Shown here: piece by piece, positions 1 through 12,200 of the stretch
How the letters are laid out: every line of letters starts with the position of its first letter
Position numbering within the stretch: the stretch's first letter is position 1
Origin: Tethya wilhelma
Lineage: Eukaryota; Porifera; Demospongiae; Tethyida; Tethyidae
Reading direction: 5' to 3'
NCBI GenBank assembly: GCA_964030475.1
Contig: CAXIPT010000007.1
Coordinates: forward strand, 2,798,463 to 2,862,462
DNA length: 64,000 nt
Made by a program: the position numbers and the translations under genes
The notes under the pieces: model-generated
Databases searched by the model: none
Told to the model about the DNA's origin: nothing
Seen by the model: only the letters and a program-made list of their open reading frames with translations

Positions 1-47
1 TATGTGTACTGTATGATCTTTACATCAACTGTTTATTATCTGTTCAG

Positions 48-1525
48 GATGGGTTGACAGCACTGATGGTGGCCTGTCAAGGAGGAAGGTTGGATGTGGC
101 TAAATCACTAATAAACCATAATGGAGATGTAAATGCAAAAACAAAGGTGTGTACGATTCTTCAGTACCCAAATATCAAATTAAATAAAAGTGTTTTTTGT
201 TTGTTTGTTTGTTTGTTTGTTTTGACTATTTTCGCAGAACAATTTGACAGCCTTGATGATTGCTCACCAGAAGGGACACACTGACCTGGTTGAGTTGCTT
301 GTAATGCACAATGCTGATGTTGACACCATGGCTGAGGTGAGTGTAAGTTATTCATTGGCCAAAGGGGGGTTCTAAGTCAACCCCACATTTATAGTGCTCA
401 TTTTACCCACCAATATTTGAAGAAATTCAGTAAGGGTTCAACATTTCATCCAACCACCACAATGTGGCTGGGAACTACACACTATAGAGTATATCTAAGA
501 GTATATCTAGGTATGTTGATCATAAATCTTTCTATTAGGTGCTGTTGGACCCTTTTTGTATGACAACTGAAGAGAAAACATTCGTACTGCCAGAAACAGT
601 CCAGTTTGGTTACCAAAAAGAGTGTTCTCCTAAAGTTGTAGTCAGTGATGATAGCTTGTCAGCAGAGAAGCAAGACCCCACCATTGACTATGCTCACGGA
701 GTGGTCTATGGTTCAAAGATGCTGAGAGGAAATGTCGAGTTTGAGATCAAACTGACTTCTTATTGTCCCTACTGGATTCTCTCCGATGATGAAGACTCCA
801 TCTCCCTCAAGATAGGCGTCATGAGGTGCAAATCAGGTACTAATCTAGATACCGGTGATTATCCAATTCCTCGCTGTTCGCTGGACGGCAATAATCACTG
901 CATTTGGAGTTCCAATAGAATCCACAATAGACTGAAGGGCTACCTGCAGACACCTTATGGTGATGTGAATCTTGATAAGCTCCGAGAAGGAGACCGTGTG
1001 GGCATGCGTTTGACGTCCTCTGGTGTTCTCATTTTCTTTGTCAACGGACGGAGTGAAGGAATTGCTGCAGAGAATGTTTATAAAAATGGCTATGATGTGT
1101 ATCCTGTTGTAGATCACTATGCCAACTGCAAGTCAACAGAGATCACTAGAGCAGGTATAGTCCATATTATAGTGGAAATTTTCTAGCTTTTATCATTGCA
1201 CCAGTATAGCTTTTTAAGATTCTGCCTGTCTTTTAGTGTCCAATTTCTGGTAATCTATATAATTTATTGATGATTGTCACAAAGAATGTGTGAGTGTTCA
1301 ACACTTATTGTACATTCTAAGAATATTATGTGTCCATCTTTTACAATTTTTGTCCATTAACTCTCACCCTCACCTCTATAATATTATATAGCGATGCCGT
1401 CTGATGTGAATCTTCAAGACATGTGTATTTCTGTCCTCTCTTCTTGGTTGGAAGCAAAGGATGTGAACACACTGCCACTACCCTATAGAATCAGGGGAAA
1501 ACTGATTCAATCTATTAGTAGATAG
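48..1525 (+). CDS. Ankyrin + Neuralized-homology (NHR) domain protein, 3' part
   Basis: Four exons are visible: 48-146, 238-336, 539-1154 and 1392-1525, all with AG/GT borders. The first two are 99 nt each, phase 0, and each encodes one 33-residue ankyrin repeat (motifs LTALMVACQGG and LTALMIAHQKG). The third encodes a domain of about 200 residues with NHR hallmarks: LDKLREGDRVGMRL, IFFVNGRSEGIAA and VYPVVDHYANC, matching the family pattern DL-x2-L-x2-GDRVG ... FFVNG ... VY-VVDLYG-C. The last exon gives a 44-residue tail ending in a TAG stop. NHR domains are protein-interaction modules, best known in Neuralized-type E3 ligases; no RING is visible here. The gene continues upstream of the window, so more ankyrin repeats are likely. 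Its ankyrin exon design matches the minus-strand gene at 16860-19962, which may be a paralogue lacking its 3' end. Confidence 0.85.
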
Positions 1526-1564
1526 AGAGAGTGGTTAATTTTTAGTTTTGTGTTGCAATTAACA

Positions 1565-1811
1565 TGCCATCACCGATTGCGCATGCCCAAGCTAACGCAC
1601 GCTCGGCGCGCGCACGTGAAATCTCGTGATCGGGTTACGGCTTAATTACGGGCCGGCGTGCCGCGCTGTACCGTGCATATTACTTGCGTGTCACAGCATT
1701 TGACCATACAAAACTCCACAGTACTAGTTCCAGTCAGTACTGTATTTGCGGTACGCACTCCAGCTAGCCTACTAACTTGATCAGGTGAAGCGACTTGTTG
1801 TTAAACACGAG
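1565..1811 (+). promoter_or_regulatory. CpG-rich promoter/5' region of the receptor gene
   Basis: A short GC- and CpG-rich patch (about 1575-1675, with GCGCATGC and GGCGCGCGCACGTG) stands out from AT-rich surroundings, just after the end of one gene and about 150-250 bp before the receptor start codon at 1812. There is no clear TATA box. It fits a CpG-type animal promoter; the transcription start is not determinable. Confidence 0.5.
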
Positions 1812-3331
1812 ATGGCTGGAAAGGCAGTTATCTTGTTTCTTCTGTTTGCAATTTCTGCTGCTCCACTGGTAACTGGACAAGGTGAGTAAACGAACTTTAG
1901 TACAAGTTACTGAGTGTTTATCATAAATGGTGTGTTCTGCACACATGCAGCTCCACGGCTGTTGACAGTACCAGAGGACAGAGGAGTTCTGCATGGCAGA
2001 GATGTGGTCATGACTTGTGTGGCTATTTCTGGGGGTGGCTCTGCACCTACAATCTGGTGGAGTCAAAATGGACAGCCAATTACGACTGGTGGCGATTTTT
2101 CCATCACTACTTCAACCATTACTGAAGGGACAGTTACTTTCTATCACTCCAATCTGCAGATTTGTAGCCTTGACAATAGTGAGCGAGGCCAATATGCTTG
2201 CAATGCAACCAATGATGGAGGATTTGATGTGAGGTTTTGGACCCTCAATGTCATAAGTGAGTGTGCATGTACTGATGTTCACTTTTACTGCATGCATGTT
2301 TTTCAACTGTGGGTGTAATGTGCTGTGCACTGTAAGCGCTGGTTGTGTTGAGCCTGAGGGGTGTGTTTCTTGCAATGGGGGTGTAACCATAACATGTCAG
2401 GGGATATCTTTTTGCAAACAAAATTTTTGCTCTAGCTTTCGGATTCTTTTGTTCATCTTTTGATTGAGCTATGTGGACTCCCAATATAGAGAGATAATGG
2501 TGCATGTTATTTTATTATTATTATGCCTTAAAGTCTCCGTGCGTGCAAAAAACAATAAGAACTACAAGTTGTTTGTTTTTCTCTACGCTTTGTGCTTAAT
2601 GAAAATCATAAAGAGCTATGATTAAAAATTCATTGCATATCTCAACCAGACACATGAAGAGCATGACTCGTAAGCTATGTATTACATTAACTTTCGGTGG
2701 GAGGATCACATGTTTATCGTTAAAAGTGACCACCCATAATTTTTTTTTTTTTTTTTTTTTTCCAGCAAATGTTGTGAACTATCAAGGAAGTGATCCACCA
2801 GGTTTTGCACTCATTCCCGACAACCTTCACATCCCCTTCGGCTCCACCATCTCCATGGTGTGTGTGGCTTTCGATGACGATGACAGACCAGCCGTATCTT
2901 GGTGGCAGAATGGAGATCAAATCAACCCCGACGACTACGACGACATTTCAGTCGATGAGAGGTTGCACACCCATGGGGGAAATCTCTACATAATCTCCAT
3001 CCTGAGTATATGTGCCATTGAAGATGACGACGTTGGACAGTTCTCTTGCTTTGCCTCTTCACGTGATGGAAACGCTACAGCATCATGGCTTGTGGATGCC
3101 TTCAACGACAGTACACCGACGCCAGTTGTCGTTCCCAACCAGAATGGTGTTCCACCCATCATTCAGATCGTACCGGGACCAGGTTTGGTCACCTACAACA
3201 ACAGTGTTGTGATGACGTGTGTAGCAAGCGGCTCCCCTCTCCCAACTTTCACTTGGAGCCGATTCGATATTCCCGCCATAACCAGTGGCGATGCTAGATT
3301 CGATATTGCCGAAGAAATGATCATGGTTGAT
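1812..3331 (+). CDS. Adhesion-GPCR-like receptor, N-terminal exons (signal peptide + Ig domains), cut at N 3332
   Basis: Exon 1 (1812-1881) encodes a signal peptide, MAGKAVILFLLFAISAAPLV. Exon 2 (1951-2256) encodes an Ig domain with paired cysteines (VMTCVAIS ... GQYACNAT) and the Ig tryptophan (IWWSQNG). Exon 3 starts at 2766 after a poly-T acceptor tract (about 2741-2762) and encodes a second Ig domain (MVCVAF ... SWWQNG ... GQFSCFAS). It then starts a third Ig domain (VMTCVASGSPLPTFTW), which stops abruptly at 3331 where an N joins unrelated tandem repeats. The second cysteine half of that Ig is missing. The start was chosen because the hydrophobic leader splices in phase into the first Ig domain. 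The gene very probably continues at 5987-15012 on the same strand, but the exons across the N-bounded insert are missing. Confidence 0.88.
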
Positions 3332-3332
3332 N

Positions 3333-4935
3333 CTAGAATTGGTACCATTGTGATCAGCTCGAAGAGATCTTTCAAGTGATATATTTTGATGTCAGATTTA
3401 AAATTAGATTTTTTAATCATCAAAAACCAGGGATTGTATTAGTCAAGCACAATTTGACAAAAATTATCATTTTCCAATTTCACAAGTAAACCATATCATT
3501 TGAAAGCTCTCATCATGCTGATCATAATGGCGCAAGTCCCATCTCAATACGACCTTCCTAGGCTAAGATATACCTGGTAATGTGTTGCTAGGTTCTTGGT
3601 TTCTCATCACGTATGATGGTTTTAGGTTCTTGGTTTCTCATCACTGTATGATGGTTTAGGTTCTCAACACATTATCAAGAATATCTCAGCTTAGGAAGGT
3701 CGTATGAAGCTAGAATTGGTACCATTGTGATCAGCTCGAAGAGATCTTTCAAGTGATATATTTTGATGTCAGATTTAAAATTAGATTTTTTAATCATCAA
3801 AAACCAGGGATTGTATTAGTCAAGCACAATTTGACAAGAATTATCATTTTCCAATTTCACAAGTAAACCATATCATTTGAAAGCTCTCATCACGCTGATC
3901 ACAATGGTGCAAGTCCCATCTCAATACGACCTTCATAGGCTGAGATATGCCTGGTAATGTGTTGCTAGGTTCTTGGTTTCTCATCACGTATGATGGATTT
4001 AGGTTCTTGGTTTCTCATCACTGTATGATGGTTTAGGTTCTCAACACATTATCAAGAATATCTCAGCCTAGGAAGGTCGTATGAAGCTGGGATTGGTACC
4101 CTTGTGATCAGCTCGAAGAGATCTTTCAAGTGACATATTTTGATGTCAGATTTAAATTTTGATGAAAATCATCAAAAACCAGGGATTGTATGTATTAGTC
4201 AAGCACAATTTGACAAAAATTATCATTTTCCAATTTCACAAGTAAACCATATTATTTGAAAGCTCTCATCACGCTGATCATAATGGCGCAAGTCCCATCT
4301 CAATACGACCTTCCTAGGCTGAGATATGCCTGGTAATCTGTTGCTAGGTTCTTGTTTTCTCATCACATATGATGGATTTAGGTTCTTGGTTTCTCATCAC
4401 TGTATGATGGTTTAGGTTCTCAACACATTATCAAGAATATCTCAGCCTAGGAAGGTTGTATGAAGCTGGGATTGGTACCATTGTGATCAGCCCGAAGAGA
4501 TCTTTCAAGTGATATATTTTGATGTCAGATTTAAATTTTGATGAAAATCATCAAAAACCAGGGATTGTATGTATTAGTCAAGCACAATTTGACAAAAATT
4601 ATCATTTTCCAATTTCACAAGTAAACCATATCATTTGAAAGCTCTCATCACTCTGATCACAATGGCGCAAGTCCCATCTCAATATGACCTTCCTAGGCTG
4701 AGATATGCCTGGTAATGTGTTGCTAGGTTCTTGGTTTCTCATCACGTATGATGGTTTTAGGTTCTTGGTTTCTCATCACTGTATGATGGTTTAGGTTCTC
4801 AACACATTATCAAGAGTATCTCAGCCTAGGAAGGTCGTATGAAGCTGGGATTAGTACCATTGTGATCAGCTCAAAGAGATCTTTCAAGTGATATATTTTG
4901 ATGTCAGATTTATTTTGATCAAAATCATCAAAAAC
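3333..4935. repeat. Tandem array of ~378-bp units, each containing an inverted repeat
   Basis: Units start near 3333, 3710, 4087, 4466 and 4844 (spacing 377-379 bp), beginning CTAGAATTGGTACC or a close variant; about 4.2 units are present. Each unit contains arms of about 41 bp in opposite orientation (ATACGACCTTCCTAGGCTGA ... TCAGCCTAGGAAGGTCGTAT) around two direct copies of a TAGGTTCTTGGTTTCTCATC motif. The array starts immediately after the N at 3332, inside what should be an Ig exon. No coding potential is visible. Confidence 0.93.
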
Positions 4936-4962
4936 CATGGATTGTATTATTATAATAGTCAA

Positions 4963-5140
4963 TATCTTGTTTGCTTACAACAATGTTTTTGGCTCATTAG
5001 AAAGAGAATGGGCTAAATATAAATAGTAGCTTGAAAAGCCTTTTAGTGCCAAGTGCTCGATATTTGCCTAGTTATTTGCGTGAATATTTGTAATACGCTA
5101 ATGGGGCTTCCGTCCCATTCTGATGTACTGGGAATAGACA
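4963..5140. repeat. Dispersed repeat, second copy at about 53860-54030
   Basis: The stretch containing TTAGAAAGAGAATGGGCTAA, GCGTGAATATTTGTAATACG and GATGTACTGGGAAT is closely matched in the same order and orientation near 53860-54030. It is noncoding. Its proximity to the tandem array suggests both belong to mobile-element-derived DNA. Confidence 0.75.
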
Positions 5141-5174
5141 AGTTAAAATTTTAACCTAGCATTGTGACTTGTAC

Positions 5175-5985
5175 CTGGCCTTGCAGTTCATGATGTCAGG
5201 AAAGCACTGTATCCATGGTGATGGATAAACAACTGGATCCGCCTCTCTGTCGTAGGTGTACGCCAGGAAGGAACCAAACCCATTTCTCCTCACCTCCTAT
5301 AAGACACACAAACACACACACACACACACACATAATGAAATCAAAACTCGTACAAAAAGAGATCGAAGCTTAGCTAGCTTAGTCTCATTCCCAGACTAAA
5401 CCGAAAAGAAAGAGCCTGGGAATGAGACTACAGCTATCTCCCTCTATCTTACATCCTCAGAAAGATGGACCAAACATGGCCGCATGGCCTCCAGCAGTCT
5501 CTCTTCTTCTATGAAGGGGATGAGAACCACGGCCTCCCACTCGTGCTGCTTCCCATTGAGGTCCGTGGGGAAGCTGACTGGGTAGAAATCTTTGACGGGG
5601 GAATCTTGGTTGATCATTAGACCCTGCGTGATATACAGAAATGGTTATTTAGCTTCTACACGATGTTTAAACTTTAGTAACAACACAGGTTCAGTGTAAA
5701 ACAAATTTTCTTTTATCATTCTTATTATTCTACCGACACTTTTACCAGAAGTTTTTAGTTGTACTTTTTTATTCCTTGAAACAAAATATACATGATTATA
5801 TCTTGTACATTGAATTCTTACCTGGAATGGTTTGGGGAGCAGTGATTTGCTGGCTGGAGGGAGTACAGCTAGGAGCTGTTGGAAGGGGAGGAAGGGTGTT
5901 CCCTGTTCAAACTGGATGTCAATGTCGGAAAATCCCTTAATGTCTGAGACAAATGGAGCATAATGATAGGGGTAGAACCTGCACA
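5175..5985 (-). CDS. XRN1: XRN1 (5'-3' exoribonuclease) fragment, three exons, cut at N 5986
   Basis: Read on the minus strand: exon A 5985-5822 (FYPYHYAPFVSDI ... PFQQLLAVLPPASKSLLPK), exon B 5623-5453 (SPVKDFYPVSFPTDLNGK ... EWEAVVLIPFIEEERLLEAM) and exon C 5296-5175 (VYPSPWIQCFP). All junctions have consensus GT/AG. The order and motifs (HYAP-x-SDI, QLLAVLP-AS, DLNGK-x-EWEAVVLIPFI-E-RLLEAM, YPSPW) are those of the C-terminal part of the XRN1 nuclease core, the cytoplasmic 5'-3' mRNA decay enzyme. The fragment is cut mid-exon at the N and its 5' exons are absent. No further exon is visible below 5175 before the tandem array. It sits on the opposite strand within the receptor locus, most likely a scaffolding artefact, less likely a real nested gene or gene fragment. 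Confidence 0.88.
5380..5430. mobile_element. Tiny foldback element (CCCAGGC family)
   Basis: A 51-bp near-palindrome: TAGTCTCATTCCCAG, a short spacer, then CTGGGAATGAGACTA. It lies in the intron between XRN1 exons B and C. The same terminal motif recurs at 11583-11690, 12051-12148 and 18097-18182. Confidence 0.7.
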
Positions 5986-5986
5986 N

Positions 5987-8900
5987 TGTTGCTGCCGGAG
6001 ATCAAGCACCGACTATATCTTGGGCGTACGGCACTCAACAGTTGTTCAACAGTTCACAGTACACCATCTACCAGGAGCAGTACACTGAGGGAGGCTTCAC
6101 CTTCACCCAGTCCGTTCTCCAAATCTGCAACATCCTCTACTCTGATCGTGGTCAATACTCGTGCACGGCAAGAAACCAGCGAATATCGGTTGAAATGGTT
6201 ACTTTCCAGATTGACGTCTTTGGAGGTTTGTGAATCTAATACTTTACTTTGATTGTTCTTGTTCCCCAACCCAGTATGCAGATTGAATAATAATGTACAT
6301 GTATAGCAAAGTTTAATTCTGCTGTTATAATAATTCAAACTTCGTGCTGAGTTGGTGAACAAGAATATAATGACTATTACCAATCAAAAACTCACTTAAA
6401 GATTTATTGTAATACTTCCATTTAACATTGTCTATTCTCTTTTCTTTCTTCTTTTTTTGTAGCTTTGGCAAGGGTCACTCCTGAGAGTGGTAAAATGGAT
6501 CTCCTTGCTGGTCAAAGTGTTAGTATCGAGTTCCAAGTGCCTTACTCTGACCCTCCTCCAACTGGCATGATGTGGTACTTCACTCCAGAGTTTGGTCCCA
6601 ACGCTGGCACCGAGGCTCAGATCACTTCGGCTTCTAATGCCCGTTACTCGTTCTCTAGTGACCAGCTCTCTCTGTCCATCAGTGGCAGTACCATCCAAGA
6701 CCATGGGCGCTATCGATTGGCCGTTCAGAACCTTGTTGGTGTCAACAGTGGGACGATAAGCCTCTCTGTGTATGGTGAGTCCACTGCACTGTTGATTGTC
6801 AGTAATAGCATGCCTCCTCATATGTGAACTCTTTTACATTTATCAGCTTGCATGGTCGACTATAGTATCCATGACTAGTACAGTACCGTATAGCGGGAAA
6901 TTTTCGTGGGGGAAAATTTTTGCGTTTTCATCTTGAATAGAAATTCGCGGGGAAAATTTTCGTGGATTGCATCTTAACTATACGTGACGACCACATACCT
7001 TACAAATTTCGTGGGGGAAAATTTTCGCGGAAAGCTGCCAAACAGCGAAATTCGCAAAAATTTTCCCCCACGAAAATTTCCCGCTATACGGTATACTGCT
7101 ATTGTTTGCTCCGATGCCTATGAGTTTTAGTACTTAGCTCAGTGGTAAGACCATTTGAGTAGAAATCAAAAGACCATTCAATAGTTCAAAACCCAGCTAG
7201 TTCTCAAATTTAAAAACGAATTTCCATTAAACTTTCATGTGCTTTTGTTGTGTATATACAGTTGAGCCTCAGATCAGTACCGTTGGTGCTCCTACCACTG
7301 GCAATGCCGGAGAGAACGTGGCTCTCACTTGTGTTGCCGATGGATACCCTACCCCTCTCATCTACTGGATGAAGGGAGGCCAGATCATCCTGCCCAACGA
7401 GGGAGACAAGTACACCGTCACCGACTCCATCACCACACCAGGCCAGCGCCCCTTCATCCCTGAGACTAGGACCAGTGTTCTGACCATCACCAGTGCTTCT
7501 GCCTTCGATGCTGGAGAGTTTGCATGCATTGCTGACAACAACAAGGGAAGGAATGCCCGACAGATCCAATCCTTCCAAGTGCAAATACAGAGTGAGCTAG
7601 CTAAAATCATTTGCAGTAAAATTACAATAATGTTAATGTTTTATAATCTCGATTATTGCAGACAACAATGATTTCTGTTCTGGTGTTATCGGTCCTTGCA
7701 TGAATGGTGCCACGTGCTCTTCTGCTGCTCAGTCCTACGTCTGTATGTGTGTGGAAGGCTTCAGTGGTCTCAACTGTGAAAACTGTAAGTACATGGTTCA
7801 AGAGACATTTTGAACTTTAGGTAGTATAATGTTTGTTGTAGAATTAGCAGAATGTTTTGGTCTGTGATAGTGAGCCTGTATGATAATCTGGTTTCTCTTC
7901 TCACAAATTGTATATAATGCACAATATTTTATTATAATGTTACACCTGCTTAAGTTTTTCATGTACATGTATTGGGAGGGTTCCTTTAAGTTTGGTAAAG
8001 CTAAGATCGTTTGAATTTCATGATCTTCTCACTTTTCTTCATACCTACAGCTGTCCCCAACTTTGACATTGCCCCACAAATCACTCAAGGATCTCAGACA
8101 ACATTTGTGAATCACTATGCCGCTGTGAACCTAACCTGCTGGGCTTCAGGCTACCCTAAACCCACCATCCAGTGGTACAAGGATGGTGAGATGTTGCCCT
8201 CTGAGAACCTGCCCTACCTCTACATTGCCTCTGTGGACGTGTGGACCAGAGGAGCCTACAACTGCACCGCTACCAACAGGGCAGGAGTGGCATCTCAAGA
8301 AGTGGTCGTCAATCTCAATGGTATGTTTAGACTACCTATGTACAGTATATAATTCTTTTAATGGGGAAGATGTTTATGAGTGTTCCAATGTTTTGTTGTT
8401 TTTTTTTCTCAGATGTGATTCAGTACAACCTTGCTGTGAGTATCCCAGCTACTTCTTCAATCTTCAGTGGTGGAGACCAAAACAGTGTGCTGATGCAGTT
8501 TATGAGTGATGTGAGGAACTCCACACACATGATTATAGTGGGAAAGTTTCGTGGGGTCAACTATTGTGTTTTTCACGGATCATGATCCATCCACAAAATT
8601 CTCCGTGACATAATATACATATGGATGTAGCACAGCTCATCCACAAAAGTTAAAAAGCAAAAATGTTTGACAAGAGACATCCACAAAAGTTAACCCCACA
8701 AACCTTTCCTGCTTTACAGTAGAAATAATTTGATATAATAATATTATTGTATTCCTGTATGTTCTATAGCTAAATGCCCAAGTGGCAGGAACACTACTGG
8801 ACTTTAACAATGGATCATCTCATGCTGTCTTGAGTGCCGTTAGTATACCTGGACCAACACCCAACTACAAGTGAGTGCATAATGTCGATCTTTTGTGCAT

Positions 8901-9202
8901 TGTGCTTGTTATAAATTCACATGCAAACTACACAATATTTATGTATGTAGTCCGAGCAATGGAGCGTTGGATGTTCAAGTGAGCTACGTTATTGTGGATA
9001 GCACTCCTGGAAGTGACAAGACAACCATAGGCATGGAGGCTTTGAATTCACTGACAACTTTGTTGGTACCTGCTGCTCAGATTCTGGGAGTTACTTTGAC
9101 CTTGCCTACCACCATCACAAGATTTGGTATGTCACTATCATATCATAGTATGATGCTAGTAACTAACGTATTATTGATGTTAATGCCTTTCATCTCTCTC
9201 TC

Positions 9203-9253
<51 letters not shown>

Positions 9254-12200
9254 ATGGCTGTAGTGTTGATACAACAGGCTTCAATCCTTCTTCCACATCC
9301 ACCCCTGCTACTATCATGTGGCCTGAGATTGATGTTGGAGCAACATATAATGCAACCTGTCCCTGTAATGATGTTGGTTGTGCCACTTCTGCACCAAGGA
9401 CAGCTACAAGAGTGTGCTCTGGCGATTTTGCAACTGGAGGGATGTGGGCAGATGCATCAGTATCTAACTGCATGTATGGTACGTGTGAATAGCTGCATCT
9501 CTGATCATAGTTTTTGATATTTTACATTTCTTGCTTTCTTTGGTTGTTCATTTTTGTTTTTTGTTTACAGTTGTTGGAACTATAACCTCTCTTGATGATG
9601 GTGAAGTGGCTGTACTCACTGGTGACACAGTGACTGTCTCCTTCTCACTAATGGGTGCCTATCCTACCATTCGCACTCAAGACATCGCCTGGACATTTAC
9701 CAACCTTGATGGAGACACCACAACCATCACTCCTAGCTCAAAGTACGTCGTATCTCTCGACCAACAGAGTCTGACCATCACCAACGCAGCGCTGACAGAC
9801 GCAGGCACCTTCACCATCACTGCCAACACTGTCGCTGGATCGGTATCCAGTTCCGTTGCTGTTGTCGTTGTTGGTACGTATACCATGTTCAATAGATGTA
9901 CTATAAGAGTCATAGTATGTGGCCCGGTAATATACATGCACTGTGTTATAACTATTCCCATTGATGTTGTGTACAGTTGTGCCAGCCATACAAGGCTCAG
10001 CAGGAGTCTCCATCACTCGAGACAGTGGAGCACAAGCTAGTTTCACATGCAGTGCTGACGGTATTCCTACTCCAAGCATCCTGTGGTTGAAGAACGGCCA
10101 GCTCCTTCAGACTGGCTTCAGCGACAGGTTCTCTTTGGAAGAGAATGTGGGAGCAACTGGACAAGAGCGTGGCAGCATCCCAGAGAGTAGGACGAGTGTG
10201 CTCACCATCAACATGGTCAATACCAAGGACAGTGGCAGCTACCAGTGCCAGGCCATCAACCAGTACGGCAACAGCGCCACTCTCTCTCAGGCCAACAACC
10301 TCACTGTCAATGCTCCACCTCCCGTCGACTACTGTGCCGGTATCACCTGCCAAAATCAAGGTTTTTGTACAAGCGGAAGTTCCTCCTTTACTTGTACCTG
10401 TGCCTCTGGGTTCAATGGGGCCAACTGTGAGAATGGTGAGTCTCTTTAGCAAGTAGGAAGTCTTTGAGAGGCTTTATGAAATGTTTTTTTGTTGGCTAAA
10501 ATTTCAGTTTATGCATCTGAACAAGCATATACTTACAACGCAATACACACACATCCACAACATTCAATTACAATATATGTTCACACACACACACACACAT
10601 GCTTAAATTCACTGCAGCTGTTGAAACTGAAAGTGCCCCAGTGTTTGTGGAACGACCTCGGGATAGTGTCGTCGACTTCTTCCAGACTGTGACCCTCCGT
10701 TGCATCGTCTCTGGCTACCCCCAACCCACCATCCAATGGTTCAAAGACAGCCAGCTCATCGATGGAGAGAACTCCCAAACCTTCACCATCGACTCCGTTG
10801 ATCTTCCCGACCGTGGACTCTACAGCTGCTCTGCTAGCAACAGTCTTGCCTCCATCGACTCGGACACAGTTGTGGTGAACATCCGTGGAGTACAGCAGTA
10901 TCTGGTGACTACCTATGTGCCAGCCACTTCAGCACCTTTCACTGGAGTCGATCTAGCCCAGTCGGCACAGCTTCGTGAAGCAGAGCTCGTCTTCCTCCTA
11001 CAGGTATGCACCAGTGTGTGATAGAGAGTGCTATAGGGTAGCCGAGTAGAGAGCTCTTTGCTAGGGGGGTATGACACAGTGTATTACATATTCACTTATA
11101 CATGTATTCTCTTTTTTTGCAGCTGAATGAACGTGTAGCTGGTGTGTCAATTGACAGTGATTCAGCCACCATTAGAATATCTTCTGTACAGAGCCAACAG
11201 ATTACTGCTACTTCATACAGGTAACCTAGCAACATGTATGTGTTGTATGCCTTTAAATTGTTATTGTAAGCTAGTTTGAGGGGGGAGGGGGAAAGCAGTG
11301 AAGTAATGATAAGATTAGCTTTTACATTCACATAATATTATACTCTTACACACATATACAGTCCTGCAACCAATCAACTCCAAGTGACTATGCTCTTGAC
11401 TCTCTTTGTGAGCGACTATGACTTCAGCATGGGAGGCTCGCCGGTCACTAGTGACACACTAGCACAGATCACACAGCTGTTGACTGACACAGCAAATAAC
11501 GTGAACACATTTGGTGTTATGATTCCAGCCAGCGAAATACAACGATTTGGTAAGCTCTACACATAGGTCATATACAGTGACTATAGCCTCATATATGCCC
11601 AGGCCTTAGTTCCCAAAGTTTTAAATTGGAAGGGAATGGGGGGGGGGGACTTGAAGTTAAACTGCACAGGGAAGGCCTATACGAGGCTACTGTGACCATA
11701 TGACTGTATACATAAATTTACTACTCTGGATATGTTATTTTTACAGATGGCTGCAGTCCACAGTCAGATACATTCTTCCTGAATGGACAGAGCAGAGGAA
11801 CATTGGACTGGCCAGAGACAAGCATCGGATGGAGCGGTGTGGCTCCTTGCCCCTGTGAGCAGCAATCACTGCAGCAGCTAGGAGGGACCAGAAGATGCGG
11901 TGGGAACTTCATCCAAGGAGGAATGTGGTCGCCGTTTGATCCTCTACAGACTCCTTGTGCTAACTTCAGTGAACTAACATGGAGCATTTGTGCAGCTACA
12001 GAGGTAAGAGGATATAATTGTACCTAAATAGAGAGAGTAACCTTGCTGTAGACTAGCTTGTTCCCAGGCTCCCTCTCTGGAAATGAAATGGCTTAATGTC
12101 TGGTGCATGGGTGTGTACTCACGGAGAGGGAGCCTGGGAACAAGACTAACCTTGCTACATATATGATTGCTGTAAGACTTATATCAAATCATTTCATCAT

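Larger units (their letters stand above)
6463..12003 (+). repeat. Internal tandem duplication of a six-domain ectodomain module
   Basis: Module 1 (6463-9478) and module 2 (9571-12003) share the order Ig-without-Cys, Ig, EGF, Ig, SEA-like, HRM. The second Ig of each carries a shared insert motif (IPETRTSVLTI versus IPESRTSVLTI), and both HRM exons begin DGC and contain GGMW. Intron positions are largely conserved. Module 2 lacks two introns found in module 1: Ig and EGF are fused in 9977-10435, and Ig and the first SEA-like segment are fused in 10618-11003. Confidence 0.85.

Noticed and set aside
845..1117. Minus-strand open frame opposite the NHR exon
   Set aside because: It is an antisense shadow of the well-supported NHR exon, with no splice or start context.
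3333..4935. CRISPR-like array
   Set aside because: The units are 378 bp and repeated throughout, without short repeats separated by unique spacers, in eukaryotic DNA.
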